The notes beneath the pieces were generated by a model that searched no databases, was not told the origin of the DNA, and saw only the letters and a list, made by a program, of their open reading frames with translations. A DNA stretch of 44,602 nt from assembly GCA_003427395.1 (NCBI GenBank), contig BFEA01000166.1, positions 1,387,648-1,432,249 of the forward strand, in the 5' to 3' direction. Positions 10,233-20,531 of this stretch are shown here, piece after piece (the stretch's first letter is position 1; every line of letters begins with the position of its first letter). The DNA comes from Chara braunii (taxonomy: Eukaryota; Streptophyta; Charophyceae; Charales; Characeae). A program made the translations under genes and the position numbers.

Positions 10233-12218
10233 TTGACAGCCAATGGAAGACCACCAACCAACAATGAATGGATAACCAGGCCCCCCTTGGAGAAGTTAGC
10301 ACTATGGAAAGATAAACGCACCTCATTGATGGGCAGGGCCTTGGTGATCAACAACGTGGTACTCGCCTCTCTTTGGTACAAATCGGCCATTTGGGGGCTA
10401 GACAAAACCTCCTTAAAAGCCCTGCACCGACAGTTGGCCGCTTTTTTGTGGCGGGGGAATCACGAAAATAACAATGTTCTCAGCAGGGTAGCATGGCTAG
10501 CGCTTATCCAACTTAAAATAAAAGGGGGATTGGGTATTATCGACCGGACAACACAATTCAAGGCTCTGGCCATACAATGGCTCAAGCGCCTGCTCTTCTG
10601 TCCACACACCCCATGGAAAGACTTGGCACTGGAGCAGATCTCGAGATTAGCTCCGGAAACACCACCCCACATCAACCCGCTCACATGGATTGAAAACAAA
10701 GAATGGCCAATTCCACGACGATGATCTCAACAAGAAAATGCTGATGTCAATTCACCAAGATGTGAGGCAAGGAAAGACCTGCACAACGATCCCTTCTGGC
10801 CAAACCTTCTACAGATATGGAGAAACCTTCCCCTACCAGACAAAATCTATCCAGAAAGATGGGAGGAGGTGGCCCGACAACCATTATTTGGGAACAGAAG
10901 GATAACTAACACAAGAGGTCAGGTCCTGCACTGCACGGACTTCCCATGGAAAGGATGGGTGAAAAAGGGGGTCCTTAGAATTGGGGACATCTGGGGCATG
11001 GACAACAGAGACTGGATCACACGACACCAACTCAAGGAAAAACTGAGGTATTGCCACAGACCGGAGGAGGCGCTGGAAAACCTTATAGAATGTATCCCCC
11101 TGAACTGGTGGAAAATCTTGAGAAGCCCTTGCTACGAGAGTCGGACTGGGTACTAATTCGGGGCCGGCAGGGAGAAGTGGGCAATGTAGTGTGCAGAGAT
11201 TTAACAGGATCGGTGGCAGTAGACATTTTCACAATTTGCAGTGATAACTCGTTGCAAAGGGCCAATCCCGAACATATACAATTAGTTAAAGAGAATGAAC
11301 TCTTAAGAATTAGTGTTGAGGGAGGACGATAGATGGGTGGCGTTCTCCCTGGATACACCGATATCTCAACTGCCCTTAGACCCCTGGGAGTGGGTATGGA
11401 CGAACATAATAGGCAGGGGCAGAACCAGCACTAAAACGCTCAACGCTATCACAGTTAAAACAACATACAGAATGCTCCGGCCAAAAACCAACCTACGGGA
11501 CTTAGTGGAAGCGAGATGGATGAATCATTTGAACGTCAACAAAGAAGTGCTGAGGAGTGTTAAATGGTTCCAATTGACCAAAACCAAACCTGCTAACCTG
11601 GCCTCCTTACAATGGCAAGTGGAACACAGGTGCCTACCAACCAACAATTGGTTGATTGACAAGACTAATCTTGAACAAAAAGGACTCGCCCTACCCTGGT
11701 GTAGACTATGCTCAAATGCATTCCCATCAAGAAAGAGACCAGAGACAATCGAACATATTTTTCTCCAATGCCGAGGCGCCGTTTGGCTCTGGCGATGGTG
11801 GGATAGAATCTGGGATCAGCTGGGAATAGGGACATCCTGGCCATGGGACTGGAAGGCCCTGATGTTTGAAATATGGCCCTCGGAACAGTTTGACGACTTC
11901 ACCCTTAGCATATTCAAACAAGGACGCAGGGCAGTATTGTGGGCACTATGGAGACAACGCTGCACCTATGAGATGGAAGGCATGAGGTTGGAAGGACCAG
12001 AATTTACGGAGAGCATACAGCAACAGATCCAAACAAACATAACAGCAAGATGGGAAGAGGTTAAAATGCAAACCAAACACACCCACACTCAGAACGAAAT
12101 AAAGCAAAAAATACAAGTATTCTGCAAAGAATGGCTCCGGGGGGAAATGGGGGGGGAGGGTGGGGAAAGTGGAATGGGAAGGAGGAAAAGAGGGGCAGGA
12201 AGAGGGGCAGGACAATGA
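10233..12218 (+). pseudogene. LINE A ORF2 C-terminal region with zinc motif
   Basis: Pieces at 10233-10724, 10690-11156 and 11313-12218 together form the thumb/linker and C-terminal region. KRTSLMGRALVINNVVLASL is typical of plant-type LINE ORF2. The last piece has a zf-RVT-like motif: Cys at 11700 and 11709, His at 11754 and Cys at 11769 (WCRLC ... EHIFLQC). A basic tail ends at the TGA at 12216. Frame changes separate the pieces. Confidence 0.85.
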
Positions 12219-12540
12219 GCAGATAACCAGAGACTATAGACTCCTTTAATGATTGGACCAAGCTAGAAGACTCAATCCCATTGCGGCCATCATTTCCCCG
12301 ACTTCTTCCCCCCCCAGCAAATAGTTTGGTAGGCAAGGCATGGTATGAGGGAGGGTGAGGAGCGGCTTTATAAGAGCAGCTGGACTGCTAGGGTCTATGG
12401 ATAGCAACTGGCGGCCCAAAAGAAGGGCTGAAGAGGCAGATCTAGCTAAGTTCACCAGTACTCAGAAGAGGATAGGACTAGAATTCACAGCAGGTACCAA
12501 GCATTGACGTCTGCATAAACATGTGATAGGATATGATGTG

Positions 12541-12692
12541 CAGGGACGCTGGACCCGGTTTCCAGCAGGTGCCGCTCCCCACCAATAGACGGAGCCGCCA
12601 TGAGAAGTAGTAGTGGTGTCTGCTTTCACCAGCACCACTACAACCTCCTCTGGCTGTTTTTCCAAAAAAAAAAAAAAAAAAAAAAAAAAAAC
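12541..12692 (+). ncRNA. LINE A 3'-terminal structured module plus poly(A)
   Basis: Seen: hairpin GCTGGACCCGGTTTCCAGC (6-bp stem), then AGGTGCC, then a GCTCC/GGAGC-type stem enclosing CCACCAATAGAC. A 9-bp hairpin follows, GTAGTGGTG (12610-12618) pairing with CACCACTAC (12633-12641), with TGCTTTCACCA in its loop. Then come about 20 bp and the poly(A) run. Its position at the very 3' end of a LINE with a defined target duplication marks it as the RNA end, probably bound by the LINE RT. The binding role is inference. Confidence 0.75.
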
Positions 12693-12706
12693 CCTCCTGA
12701 TGAGTT
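12693..12706 (+). repeat. Target-site duplication of LINE A (right)
   Basis: Exact copy of 8069-8082, directly following the A run. Confidence 0.85.
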
Positions 12707-12734
12707 GGTGAAATATCGACGAAACAATTTGTCA
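12697..12734 (+). ncRNA. Hammerhead-ribozyme-like motif 1
   Basis: Seen in order: CTGATGAG (12697-12704), a helix-II-like hairpin with GTTGGT/ATCGAC pairing around GAAAT, then GAAAC, a minimal stem III (CA/TG around ATT), then GTC followed by A. This is the order of the conserved hammerhead core in the minimal-stem-III form known from Penelope-like and retrozyme elements. I cannot find convincing stem I pairing between the bases before CTGATGA and those after GTC, so activity is doubtful. The motif was interrupted by LINE A, so its original upstream flank is the AT-rich sequence ending at 8068. A homologous copy is at 25928-25964. Confidence 0.45.
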
Positions 12735-12798
12735 CGGCCCCTCTTTTGTGGCCTCTTCTCCCTCTCTGCCTACAGATTAACTGCCCGGTAAACCGTTG

Positions 12799-13838
12799 TG
12801 CAAAGAATATGATAAACGGATAACCAAGTTGCAAAATCATGCAGAAGTTCAGATAGTCATGTAACAAGCAGAGGGCTCAAATGCACCAAGATTCCATCCA
12901 CATAAGAGTGATGCAATGAACTCGCGAGCCAATGTCCAAGCCCTCAGGCCACACCAACGCAGTATTCAATGTCGCTGCTACTGTCTGGCGCCCAGCGGCC
13001 AGCCTACTCTACTCACTCTATCTAGCCTATCTACATTCGTGCATCAGGCTCACTTCGACAACGAAGACCAATGTACTTGATGTCAACGCCAATGCCGACC
13101 TCCCACATACACCAGGTACGTACTCTCGACTCCCCTCATCACCCCTTGTCCACCCACACATGTGCCTCCTTCTTGAAGACCATCGTCGCCCATCACCTGC
13201 TCACACCCCTGCAGCCCGGCTATGGCTGCTTGGCGCCCCCACTGCCCTGCAACGCCCCACACCTCTTAGCGCTCGCATGCACCCCAACCAGCATTAGCGC
13301 ATGCAGACACTTGCGCTCTATCGCAACAGTGTGTCCGCATTGCCTGCCTAGGCCAGAATGCCTCACACTGGCTGGCCTCCTCCCTATAATTCTGCGCCCA
13401 GGCCCATGTCTACACTTGAGGGCCTGGGCCCTTCTTAGTTGGGTACACCTTGGATCATCGAGGCTCCGAATGTTTGCTGTGTTTGCATTGACCCGCGGGG
13501 CTGGTGTGCCGACAATGCTGCATTCTAATTGGCCTGCGGCCACTTCGTGATGTGTCGCCCTCGCACTGTGTGTGCCCAGGGCACAACCACCTGCGTCCTG
13601 GGCTCGACTGCTTGACGCAGCTGCTTCTTCTGGAAGAGCCGAGGGTGAGCCCCAGGTTGCACTTCAACCAACTAGCGTGCAACAATTGTCTGATACCCAC
13701 ATTGGAAAATGTTGAGATAACGGACTCTCGTGGATATTCAAGCCCGCCTTCACTTAGGGCAGGCACGAGGCTTGCTTGGGGCCACAATCTTGAACATATG
13801 CATGTTGTCTAGGGCCCCATAAGGACACATTCCTCACA
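12799..13838 (-). repeat. 3' LTR of the gypsy element
   Basis: This is about 1040 bp, beginning TGTGAGGAATG and ending TTGCA on the minus strand (terminal TG...CA). It aligns along its length with 24609-25736. It lacks an ~80-bp segment that is present at about 25214-25296 in the other LTR. Confidence 0.9.
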
Positions 13839-13852
13839 TTCCATCCCCCTTA
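13839..13852 (-). promoter_or_regulatory. Polypurine tract
   Basis: The minus strand reads TAAGGGGGATGGAA directly before the TG of the 3' LTR, as expected for the plus-strand primer of an LTR retrotransposon. Confidence 0.8.
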
Positions 13853-13878
13853 GCTTCGAAAGTCCGTCGGGATGCCTC

Positions 13879-14262
13879 TTAAGTAGAAGGCTTCCCCTTT
13901 AACCTTCTTTCATAATCTGCCACAGTTTGAGGTGCTGTTTCAATCAGTTCCTCTCTGGTGAACCATTTGTCTTCTTTTGGATTCGTGTGATGCTTGAATC
14001 TGAACCGGTATTCCCTCTTGGGTTTGGGCGGTCTTCCTCTTCCCACAGGCTTAGGAACAGGCATGTCTCTGTGCTCCAAAATGTCATCGACGTCCACGTG
14101 GCCATCCATGGTTGTGGGCAGCATTGATCTCCTCGATGGGAACTGCTGTGTGTCATCAAAAGGTGCAAGCTTTGAGGTGTGAAACACAGGGTAAGTGCCT
14201 AAGTGACCAGGGATTCGAATCACATATGAGGGACCGTGCAGATCACTACCCACGATATCCAA
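13879..14262 (-). pseudogene. Integrase C-terminus with chromodomain-like tail
   Basis: The 127-codon open piece contains YPVFHTSKLAPF, the typical GPY/F-like end of Ty3 integrases. A chromo-like segment follows: VDVDDILEHRD, then REYRFRFKHH, DKWFTREEL and VADYERR. Such tails direct integration to heterochromatin in chromoviruses. The aromatic cage is not clearly complete, so the assignment as a chromodomain is probable rather than certain. It ends about 30 bp before the polypurine tract. Confidence 0.75.
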
Positions 14263-14559
14263 GACTTGGGACCAAAGTATTAAGGCCTTAGTTTCCTAGA
14301 GATGTCAGATTCTTGTCCTAGCTCACTAGACTTAACCCAGACTCGTTCCCCTACCGGAAATGTGCATCGTCGTCGATGTTTGTTCTCTGAAGCAATCATT
14401 GTTTTTTTAGATTTCTTGATGTGCTCGACAACTTGCTGCAGCAACTTCTCTTATTGGACACCAAATTCTATGGTTCCAAGAGTTGCAACAGATCAGTTTT
14501 CAGGCAGGAGAAGTCTAGAGCAGATCTAGGCTTCCACCCAGATGCAACTGATTCGGACT

Positions 14560-15070
14560 GACGCATGTGGTGCTGTGCACATCATTGATGTACATACTGG
14601 CGATGAGAGGTAACTTCTCATCCTTATCATCTTGGTTGGGCTTAATGTAATGCCTCAGCAGATGTTGCACCGTTTGGTTCATCTTTTCAGCAACCTTCTT
14701 TCACATTTCACGGGTGAAACAAACATCTTTGTCACTAACGATAGTCTTTGGCAGTCCACAGTCACGCACCCAGTTATCCATAAATAACTTGATGACGTGT
14801 TCAGTCCTTGCAGTCTCCTACATGGCAATCAGTCTAGCATACGTCGTTAACCTAGCAACTATGACAAAAATATGCCTCTTGCCACTCTTGCTGGTCACGA
14901 GGGTATCCATGAAGTCCATGGATTTTGACCCGGACCAGCATGAATGGGCAAGGGCTTGAGTAACCCAAGCGGAGCTTGGGTTCGCAACTTGTCTCGCTAA
15001 CAGACGTGACAAGTCTGTACGTACTGCTTGGCTTCGTCTAGCATACCAGGCCACCAGAATCACTGTACCA
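14560..15070 (-). pseudogene. Integrase catalytic core, broken
   Basis: On the minus strand, pieces read SMDFMDTLVTSKSGKRHIF followed by VIVARLTTYARLIAM. After a stop comes DNWVRDCGLPKTIVSDKDV. These correspond to the first and second catalytic Asp regions of the D,D-35-E core. A region around EKMNQTVQHLL should hold the Glu end. Several stops are present, so it is inactive. It lies between the RNase H remnant and the C-terminal tail as in all Ty3/gypsy pol genes. Confidence 0.75.
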
Positions 15071-15140
15071 GATTTGGACTAGTCTTTTTATAGCCAAAAT
15101 GTCCCAGTGCGTCATGGCACTCTCCTAAAAACAGACTATG

Positions 15141-15607
15141 CTAAATCTCACTAGATGGAACAACTAATCTCTTGAACCCTGCCTTTTCAAGACACAGTAA
15201 CCCATCCACCATCACAAACTCGTCAGATGTGGCCTTGTCTTGGGCCTCTAATTTGCGTATGATGTCCATTGTGACAGGGTCTTCCTTGTAGGCTTCCACC
15301 ATTGACGGAGTTACATTGTCAGATAAGCCAAACTCAACAATTAGCACATTTAGGTAGTCTGCCCTACGTGACAGTGCATCAACAACCTTGTTGTACTCTC
15401 CCTTCACATAATCTAGCTTGAAGTCATATTGGTCTATAACCTCAATCCTGCATTTGAGTGCATCAGAGAGGACAGACTGCGTCTTGATCCACTTGAGTGT
15501 CTGATTGTCAGTTCTCAAGTAGAAGAACCTTCCCAACAGATAGTGTCTCCAGTGGACAAGTGCTTTATAGAGGGTGCAAAGTTCCCTTTCGACTTCGTTC
15601 TGGGCGG
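15141..15607 (-). pseudogene. RNase H C-terminal part and pol connector
   Basis: The frame contains ALVHWRHYLLGRFFYLRTDN, then QTLKWIKTQSVLSDALKCR, then YDFKLDYVKGEYNKVVDALS followed by RRADYL. This is the characteristic RNase H to integrase-zinc-domain junction of Ty3/gypsy pol. It resumes right after the left target duplication of LINE B, so the N-terminal RNase H part is now at 20292-20531. Confidence 0.88.
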
Positions 15608-15616
15608 ACTCGAGTA
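15608..15616 (+). repeat. Probable target-site duplication of LINE B (left)
   Basis: ACTCGAGTA here matches ACTCGCGTA at 20283-20291 with one mismatch. The two copies sit exactly where gypsy RNase H coding stops and resumes. Confidence 0.6.
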
Positions 15617-15989
15617 ATAGAATCTCGACCAAGGTGGGAGAGATTTTGAAATTGCATCTGTCCACCCATATTGTGGAATCTTTTGAACCAGGCGCACAAG
15701 CCATGCTAACTGTCATGGCGGGCTCCACTAAAATAGCCCAGATTGATGTATTCATCCGCTTCGATCCGACCAAGGAAGCAGACTTGCAATGGTTTACCCA
15801 TAGCCAGCTCCTAGACCTACAAACTGCCAAGATTAAGTTGAACGAGACATGGACCGAATGGGATGTGCAGAAAAGTTTGTGTGCCCCTCTTCGTAACGGT
15901 ATGGGAACTGGGAGCAGCAACTGTGGGAGCGGTTGTAATCGTAATTTGTCAGGTGCATATAGGCGAAATGGCTCCGATGGACCCGGTGA

Positions 15990-16520
15990 AAGTAGTCTAT
16001 GGGAAATACAAGATTTGGAATCAATATCAAAGGGCAGCCAACCTGGACCTGCAGTCCCTAAATGTGAATGGGCCAGCCATGTTAAAATTAGAGAAAAAGC
16101 AAACGATCTAGGGCCTATTCAGGGGGGTGGGGGTAGAAGCTGGCCGGACATCATCTGCATGCAGGAGATCCATCTCATGGACTCTCGATAACACAACAGA
16201 ATTCACAAACTGGTCTGGCCACATAAAGCCTTCAGAGCACACGCCCCAAAACCCGGGAGTGCAGGGGTTTCCATTTGGCTCCCCCTAGAGTCTAGGGCAA
16301 ACACTATCCATTGGGTAGCGGACGAAGAGGAAGGAAGACGGGTGTCGATTCTTATCAGTTTAGAACTTGAAGTGGTATGTATTGTCAGTATGTACGCTCC
16401 CCACAGGGTGGGGGAAAGGAGGCATTTTTTTAAGAGGCTCAAATCGCATATCCCGACCGGGGTCCCGGGCATAATCGCGGTAGACTACAACGCGGCCTCG
16501 AACCGATGGATAGACAGATA
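15990..16520 (+). pseudogene. LINE B AP endonuclease, N-terminal half
   Basis: On the plus strand, pieces read LQSLNVNGPAML, PDIICMQEIHLM (with the conserved Glu) and HWVADEEEGRRVSILISLEL. IIAVDYNAASNRW follows, where GDFNA has become VDYNA. Together they span the N-terminal half missing in LINE A. It ends at a stop near 16519, after which much of the endonuclease C-terminus has been deleted. Confidence 0.8.
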
Positions 16521-17156
16521 GCGAACAGTATGAAAGGACTGTTGGGCATTCTGGCACACCCAAAAGCAACATATACCACAAAAAATCGATTGGTTTAATA
16601 ATGGTTTGTTTTTTCTCAACAAGAAGTGCAAAGAATATTCGACACAATTAGCGGCCCGTTGACATGAACGCGAGGTAAAGATACGTCAACAAATTCAACA
16701 ACTTGAACTTGAACAGCAGGACGCTCCAGATATGGTGAGTACAGTTTCGAACCATCAAACGGATATACAAGTCCTACAACAACAATTGCAGACCTTTGCC
16801 GCCCAACGATGGGAAGGAATGCGAATCAGAGCAAGAATGTTACGTTACCAAACAAAAGGCACAATGGACACTAAATTCTTTAGCCTGGCTCGTATACGTA
16901 CACGAAGGACGTGCATCGAGGTCCTGTATGATCCAAAGCAAGGGTGCGGGAAGTAACATCCTCCACTTCACAATGTATACAAATAGTGTGATTCTTCTTC
17001 AATGACCTTTTCACACCCAAATGTTCATAGCGGGCCAAGCAGTTGAGGGAGGAAGAGGTTGCGACCTTCCTACAACCGCTGGAAAAAGAATTATTCGAAC
17101 AACTAAAAACATAACTCGACCACCCGTTATCCAAGGAGGAAATCTGGACCGTTTTC

Positions 17157-18312
17157 TTGCAAATGGAGGAGGAAAAAACGCCGGGCCTAGATGGTTTCCC
17201 AAAAGAGTTTTGGGAAATATTTTGGGACATGATGGCCCCGAACCTTATGAAGCACTACGAGCAGGTGTGGGAATCCGGGTGCATGGGGGAGTTGGTTGGA
17301 CAGGGGGTCCTCACCTTGTTGCGAAAAAAAAGGGACAAAATGGACATCAGGAATTATCGGTCGATAACCCTGCTTACGGTTGTGTACAAGATGTTAGCGA
17401 AGGCCCTAGCAAACCGCCTGATCCCTGTCTTGGAAACCCTTATACATCCCACTCAAACGAGGTTCATCAAAGGGCGAAGAATCCATGACAACATTCTCTT
17501 GATAAATGAGCTCCTCAGACTAACAAGACAAAACAAATGTAATGCAGCCGTATTTTTTTTAGATTTTGAGAAAGCATATGATCACGTGGATTGTTTTCTT
17601 TTGGATAAATGTATGGAAAAAATGAACTTCGGTCCACATTTCCGAAGATGGACTGCAATTTTGCACCAAAACGCCACCACAAAAGTTCAGGTAAATGGAA
17701 TGCTGGCTCCGAAAATCCACCTGCAGAGATCAGTTAGCCAAGGAGACCCGCTAACCCCCTTCCTCTTAATTATCGTAATGGAAGCACTGGCTGCGGAAAC
17801 TCCAGATTTTTGTCGTTCCAGATGAAGCCATCCCAGTTTTCTCTATGCTCGCCGATGACCTGACTGTCATGGTGGATGCTTCTCCCACAAATATGGAAGA
17901 GATCAGAAACCTCATGGAGCGGTTCACAACCGTGTCCGACATGATAGTCAATTGGGGAACCAAGACCTTGGGGTGGTGGATTCACCACCAGGGGGTGCGC
18001 CCTCCCGAGCAGCCGCAGGTTAAATGGCTACCCATGGAGGCTCCGATCCGGGTTTTGGGCATCATGTTGACTGCCTTTGCCTTTGGCAGGGAAGCCTCGA
18101 ATGATGACTGGATCTTGAAGCCCACGCTGGAAAAGATCGCCCGTTGGAATGACAAGCGGACATCGCTGATGGGCAGGACCTTGGCCATCAAAAATGTTGT
18201 ATTGGCCTCATCAGGCGGTTGCTTTTCACCCCCCATCGCCCGTCGGCGGTCTTGGCCCTTGAAAAAATTGCACGATTGGCCTCCTAGACCCCTCGTGAGG
18301 TCCACCCACTGA
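17157..18312 (+). pseudogene. LINE B reverse transcriptase
   Basis: The long frame 17157-17825 carries KTPGLDGFPKEFW, RNYRSITLLTVVYKMLAKAL, LDFEKAYDHVD and SQGDPLTPFLL. A small deletion/shift then leads to the frame from 17845, where the catalytic box is LADD (17848-17859) in place of FADD. The thumb reads KRTSLMGRTLAIKNVVLASS and then jumps, by an internal deletion of roughly 300 bp relative to LINE A, to RRLLFTPHRPSAVLALEK. Confidence 0.9.
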
Positions 18313-18959
18313 CCTGGCTTGAAGAACGCTTCTGGTCCATTCCCCGCCCCTCCAAATCCGAAAGGAACACAGAAAGGGGGGCTGTCGGGCAAGACTTCGC
18401 CGAGGACGGCTTTTGGATCAAAGCCCTTCGCTCATGGCGCCAAGGGCAGGCCGTCAAGGTGGGAGGAGGTGGCGAAACAACCACTCTTCGGGAATATACA
18501 CATCATTGATCGGTAGGGGAGGGTGTACTGCAGTTCGGACCCCCGTGCAACAACTGGGTCAAAAGGGGGATGATAAGAATCAGGGACATATGGGACGTGG
18601 AGGAAAAGAATTGGCAAACAGAACAAAAGCTGGAACCTCTTCTAAAACATTGCCATCACGTGGGGAAGAACTTGGAGGAATTGATATTTTTCATACCCCT
18701 AGATTGGGTGCGCATCCTGTGCAAAGGACCGTGTCTACAAGGAGTCTGGGTGGCTATCCCGTGTGATCCAGAAAGTGTGGGGAAAGTGGTGGTGGTACAC
18801 ATGTAGGAAGCACTGGTCAATCTCTTTCATCGAAAGATGACAAGAGTTTAAAGAGGTATCACCCTAATGTGCTGCGATGGTGAAAAAAGACAGATCTGCA
18901 CCACATCCTGGTACTCCATTCGCAGGAGGACTGGTTCACTTTCCTTCCTGAAACCCCGC

Positions 18960-19989
18960 TTGCTAAACTCTCTTTCGATCCGAAGGAATGGCAATGGAAT
19001 CGGACAAGTAAAAAGGGGGTAAACAAGACTTTATTCACCTTGTCAGTGAAATCTGCCTACCGCCTTCCCATACGAAGGATAAATGTGAAAGACATTGTGA
19101 GAGAGCGATGACTAACCCATTTGGATGTGGGAAGGGACGCAGTTCGACCCATCCGATGGTTTTTGGGGAAAACCTATGTGGGGAACCTTTTGGGTTTGGG
19201 ATGCTCGAAAAAAGCCACGAGATCCAAACCGGCGAAACTGGCCTCGCTGCAGTGGCAGATAGAGCACCGCTGCCTCCCTACAAACAATTGGCTAATAGAT
19301 CGAACCTACCTAGAACAAAAGGGCTTAGCGCAACCATGGTGTCATCCTGTTTGGCCTCTTTTCCTCACTGTAAGATCGCCAAAACCATAGAGCATATCTT
19401 TCTGCAGTGCCCGGGGGCGATTTTGACATGGCGCTGGTGGGACAGGATTTGGCGACAACTCAACGCTACATCCACATGGTCATGGGATTGGAGAGCCGTC
19501 TTATGTGAAGTCTGGTCTTCTCCCACGGACTGTCTCTTTGAAAATAATATGTTCAGGACGGGGAGGAGAACTCTCATTTGGGCCCTTTGGCGGAAAAGGT
19601 GCATACACACGATTGAAGGAGTTAGAATAGAGGGGGAAGAGGTCATCGAAATGGTTAAGCAATATATTCAGGAAGAAATCATGGCATAGTGGCAAAGTGT
19701 GCAAGCAAAATTGGATCTGTTTGAAATGAAAAAAGACATAATGCAAGCCATCAAACAATTTTCCAGGGAATGGCTGGGGAGGGATGGCAATGTAGCCCAT
19801 ATTCGTTGGGAGGGAGGACAATCTCCGGAAGGGGGTGGCGACGTGCTCAGAAGGGACTATGGTATCTGCTTTAACGATTGGACCAAGGTAGATGCGGCGG
19901 TTCCTTTGCATCCTCCTTTTGATTTCCCCGATCCCTTTCCACTCCATGGCCTCTCCATCGTTGATGTACAGTGGTACGAAGCGGTGTAG
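18960..19989 (+). pseudogene. LINE B ORF2 C-terminus with damaged zinc motif
   Basis: The frame pieces read PKEWQWNRTSKKGVNKTLF, then SLQWQIEHRCLPTNNWLIDR, then TIEHIFLQCPGAILTWRWWD. The first zinc Cys is kept (QPWCH), but the second (Cys-X2-Cys in LINE A) is lost and a shift separates it from the His/Cys half. The coding region ends at TAG 19987-19989. Confidence 0.85.
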
Positions 19990-20179
19990 GCTTTACCTGC
20001 TCAGTCAATCCCCTGGTTTCAGAGTAATCAATGCTAGCAGGATGGCAGTAAGTTCAGATGTTCAGGATCTTCAATAGGTAGTCCAACAAGAGAGTAAGTA
20101 CAATTCTGGGGTATGTCATGATAGCAGATCTGCAGGAGAGCATCTCTATCTTTGTATACCAAGAATGATGACAATGTTG

Positions 20180-20282
20180 AAGGACGTTGGACCCGGTTTC
20201 CAGCAGGTGTTGCTCCCCACCAATAGATGGAGCCTCCCGAGAATGCTAGGGTTGCTTGCTCTTACCAACACCTCTAGCATCC
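20180..20282 (+). ncRNA. LINE B 3'-terminal structured module
   Basis: It contains GTTGGACCCGGTTTCCAGC, then GCTCCCCACCAATAGATGG, then a terminal hairpin with ATGCTAG/CTAGCAT stem bases around a TGCTCTTACCA loop. The loop matches other copies while the stem sequence differs completely from that of LINE A. No poly(A) follows. Confidence 0.75.
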
Positions 20283-20291
20283 ACTCGCGTA

Positions 20292-20531
20292 GGTGGACTT
20301 CGCCAATTTCGTTATGGCATTTTCTTACTCATGCACTAGATCTCCTCAACTTTTTCCCTTCCTGTTGAGCCAGCATTGTGCCAATGCCATATTGGCTTGC
20401 GTGAGTGGCCATAACAAATGGCCTCTTCGGATCTGGAACAATGAGAATCTCATGGTGCATGAGAGCATGCTTCAAACAATTGAGCGCAGCTTCACACTCG
20501 TCGGTTCATTCCCATGGTGTGTCAAGGCGAG
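20292..20531 (-). pseudogene. RNase H N-terminal part of gypsy pol
   Basis: Minus-strand pieces read CEAALNCLKHALMHHEILIV, PDPKRPFVMATHASQYGIGT and MLAQQEGKKL. In the usual TDAS motif the catalytic Asp is replaced by His (ATHAS). At least two stops and small shifts occur before the LINE B junction. Confidence 0.8.

Larger units (their letters stand above)
8083..12692 (+). mobile_element. LINE A, 5'-truncated non-LTR retrotransposon
   Basis: The element contains, in order, part of an AP-type endonuclease, a linker, reverse transcriptase, a thumb/linker region, a CCHC-like C-terminal zinc motif and a roughly 475-bp 3' region ending in a structured module and 28 A residues. It is bounded by a 14-bp target-site duplication (8069-8082 and 12693-12706). 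It starts in the middle of the endonuclease, so it lacks ORF1 and the N-terminal endonuclease residues. Several frameshifts and stops interrupt ORF2, so it is dead. It inserted into a hammerhead-like motif whose two halves now lie at 8075-8082 and 12699-12733. Confidence 0.9.
15617..20282 (+). mobile_element. LINE B inserted in the gypsy RNase H region
   Basis: This is a close relative of LINE A in the same strand order: a possible ORF1/5' region, endonuclease, RT, C-terminal zinc region and the 3' module. At 4666 bp it reaches further 5' than LINE A but has internal deletions in the endonuclease-RT linker and after KNVVLASS (near 18215). No poly(A) is left at its 3' end. Its position inside the opposite-strand gypsy element shows it arrived later. 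Stops and shifts are frequent, so it is dead. Confidence 0.88.

Noticed and set aside
12932-13812. Several 100-160-codon ORFs in 12.9-13.8 kb and again in 24.9-25.7 kb
   Set aside because: They lie in the two LTRs, are on both strands and differ by frame changes between the LTRs. LTR sequence explains them.
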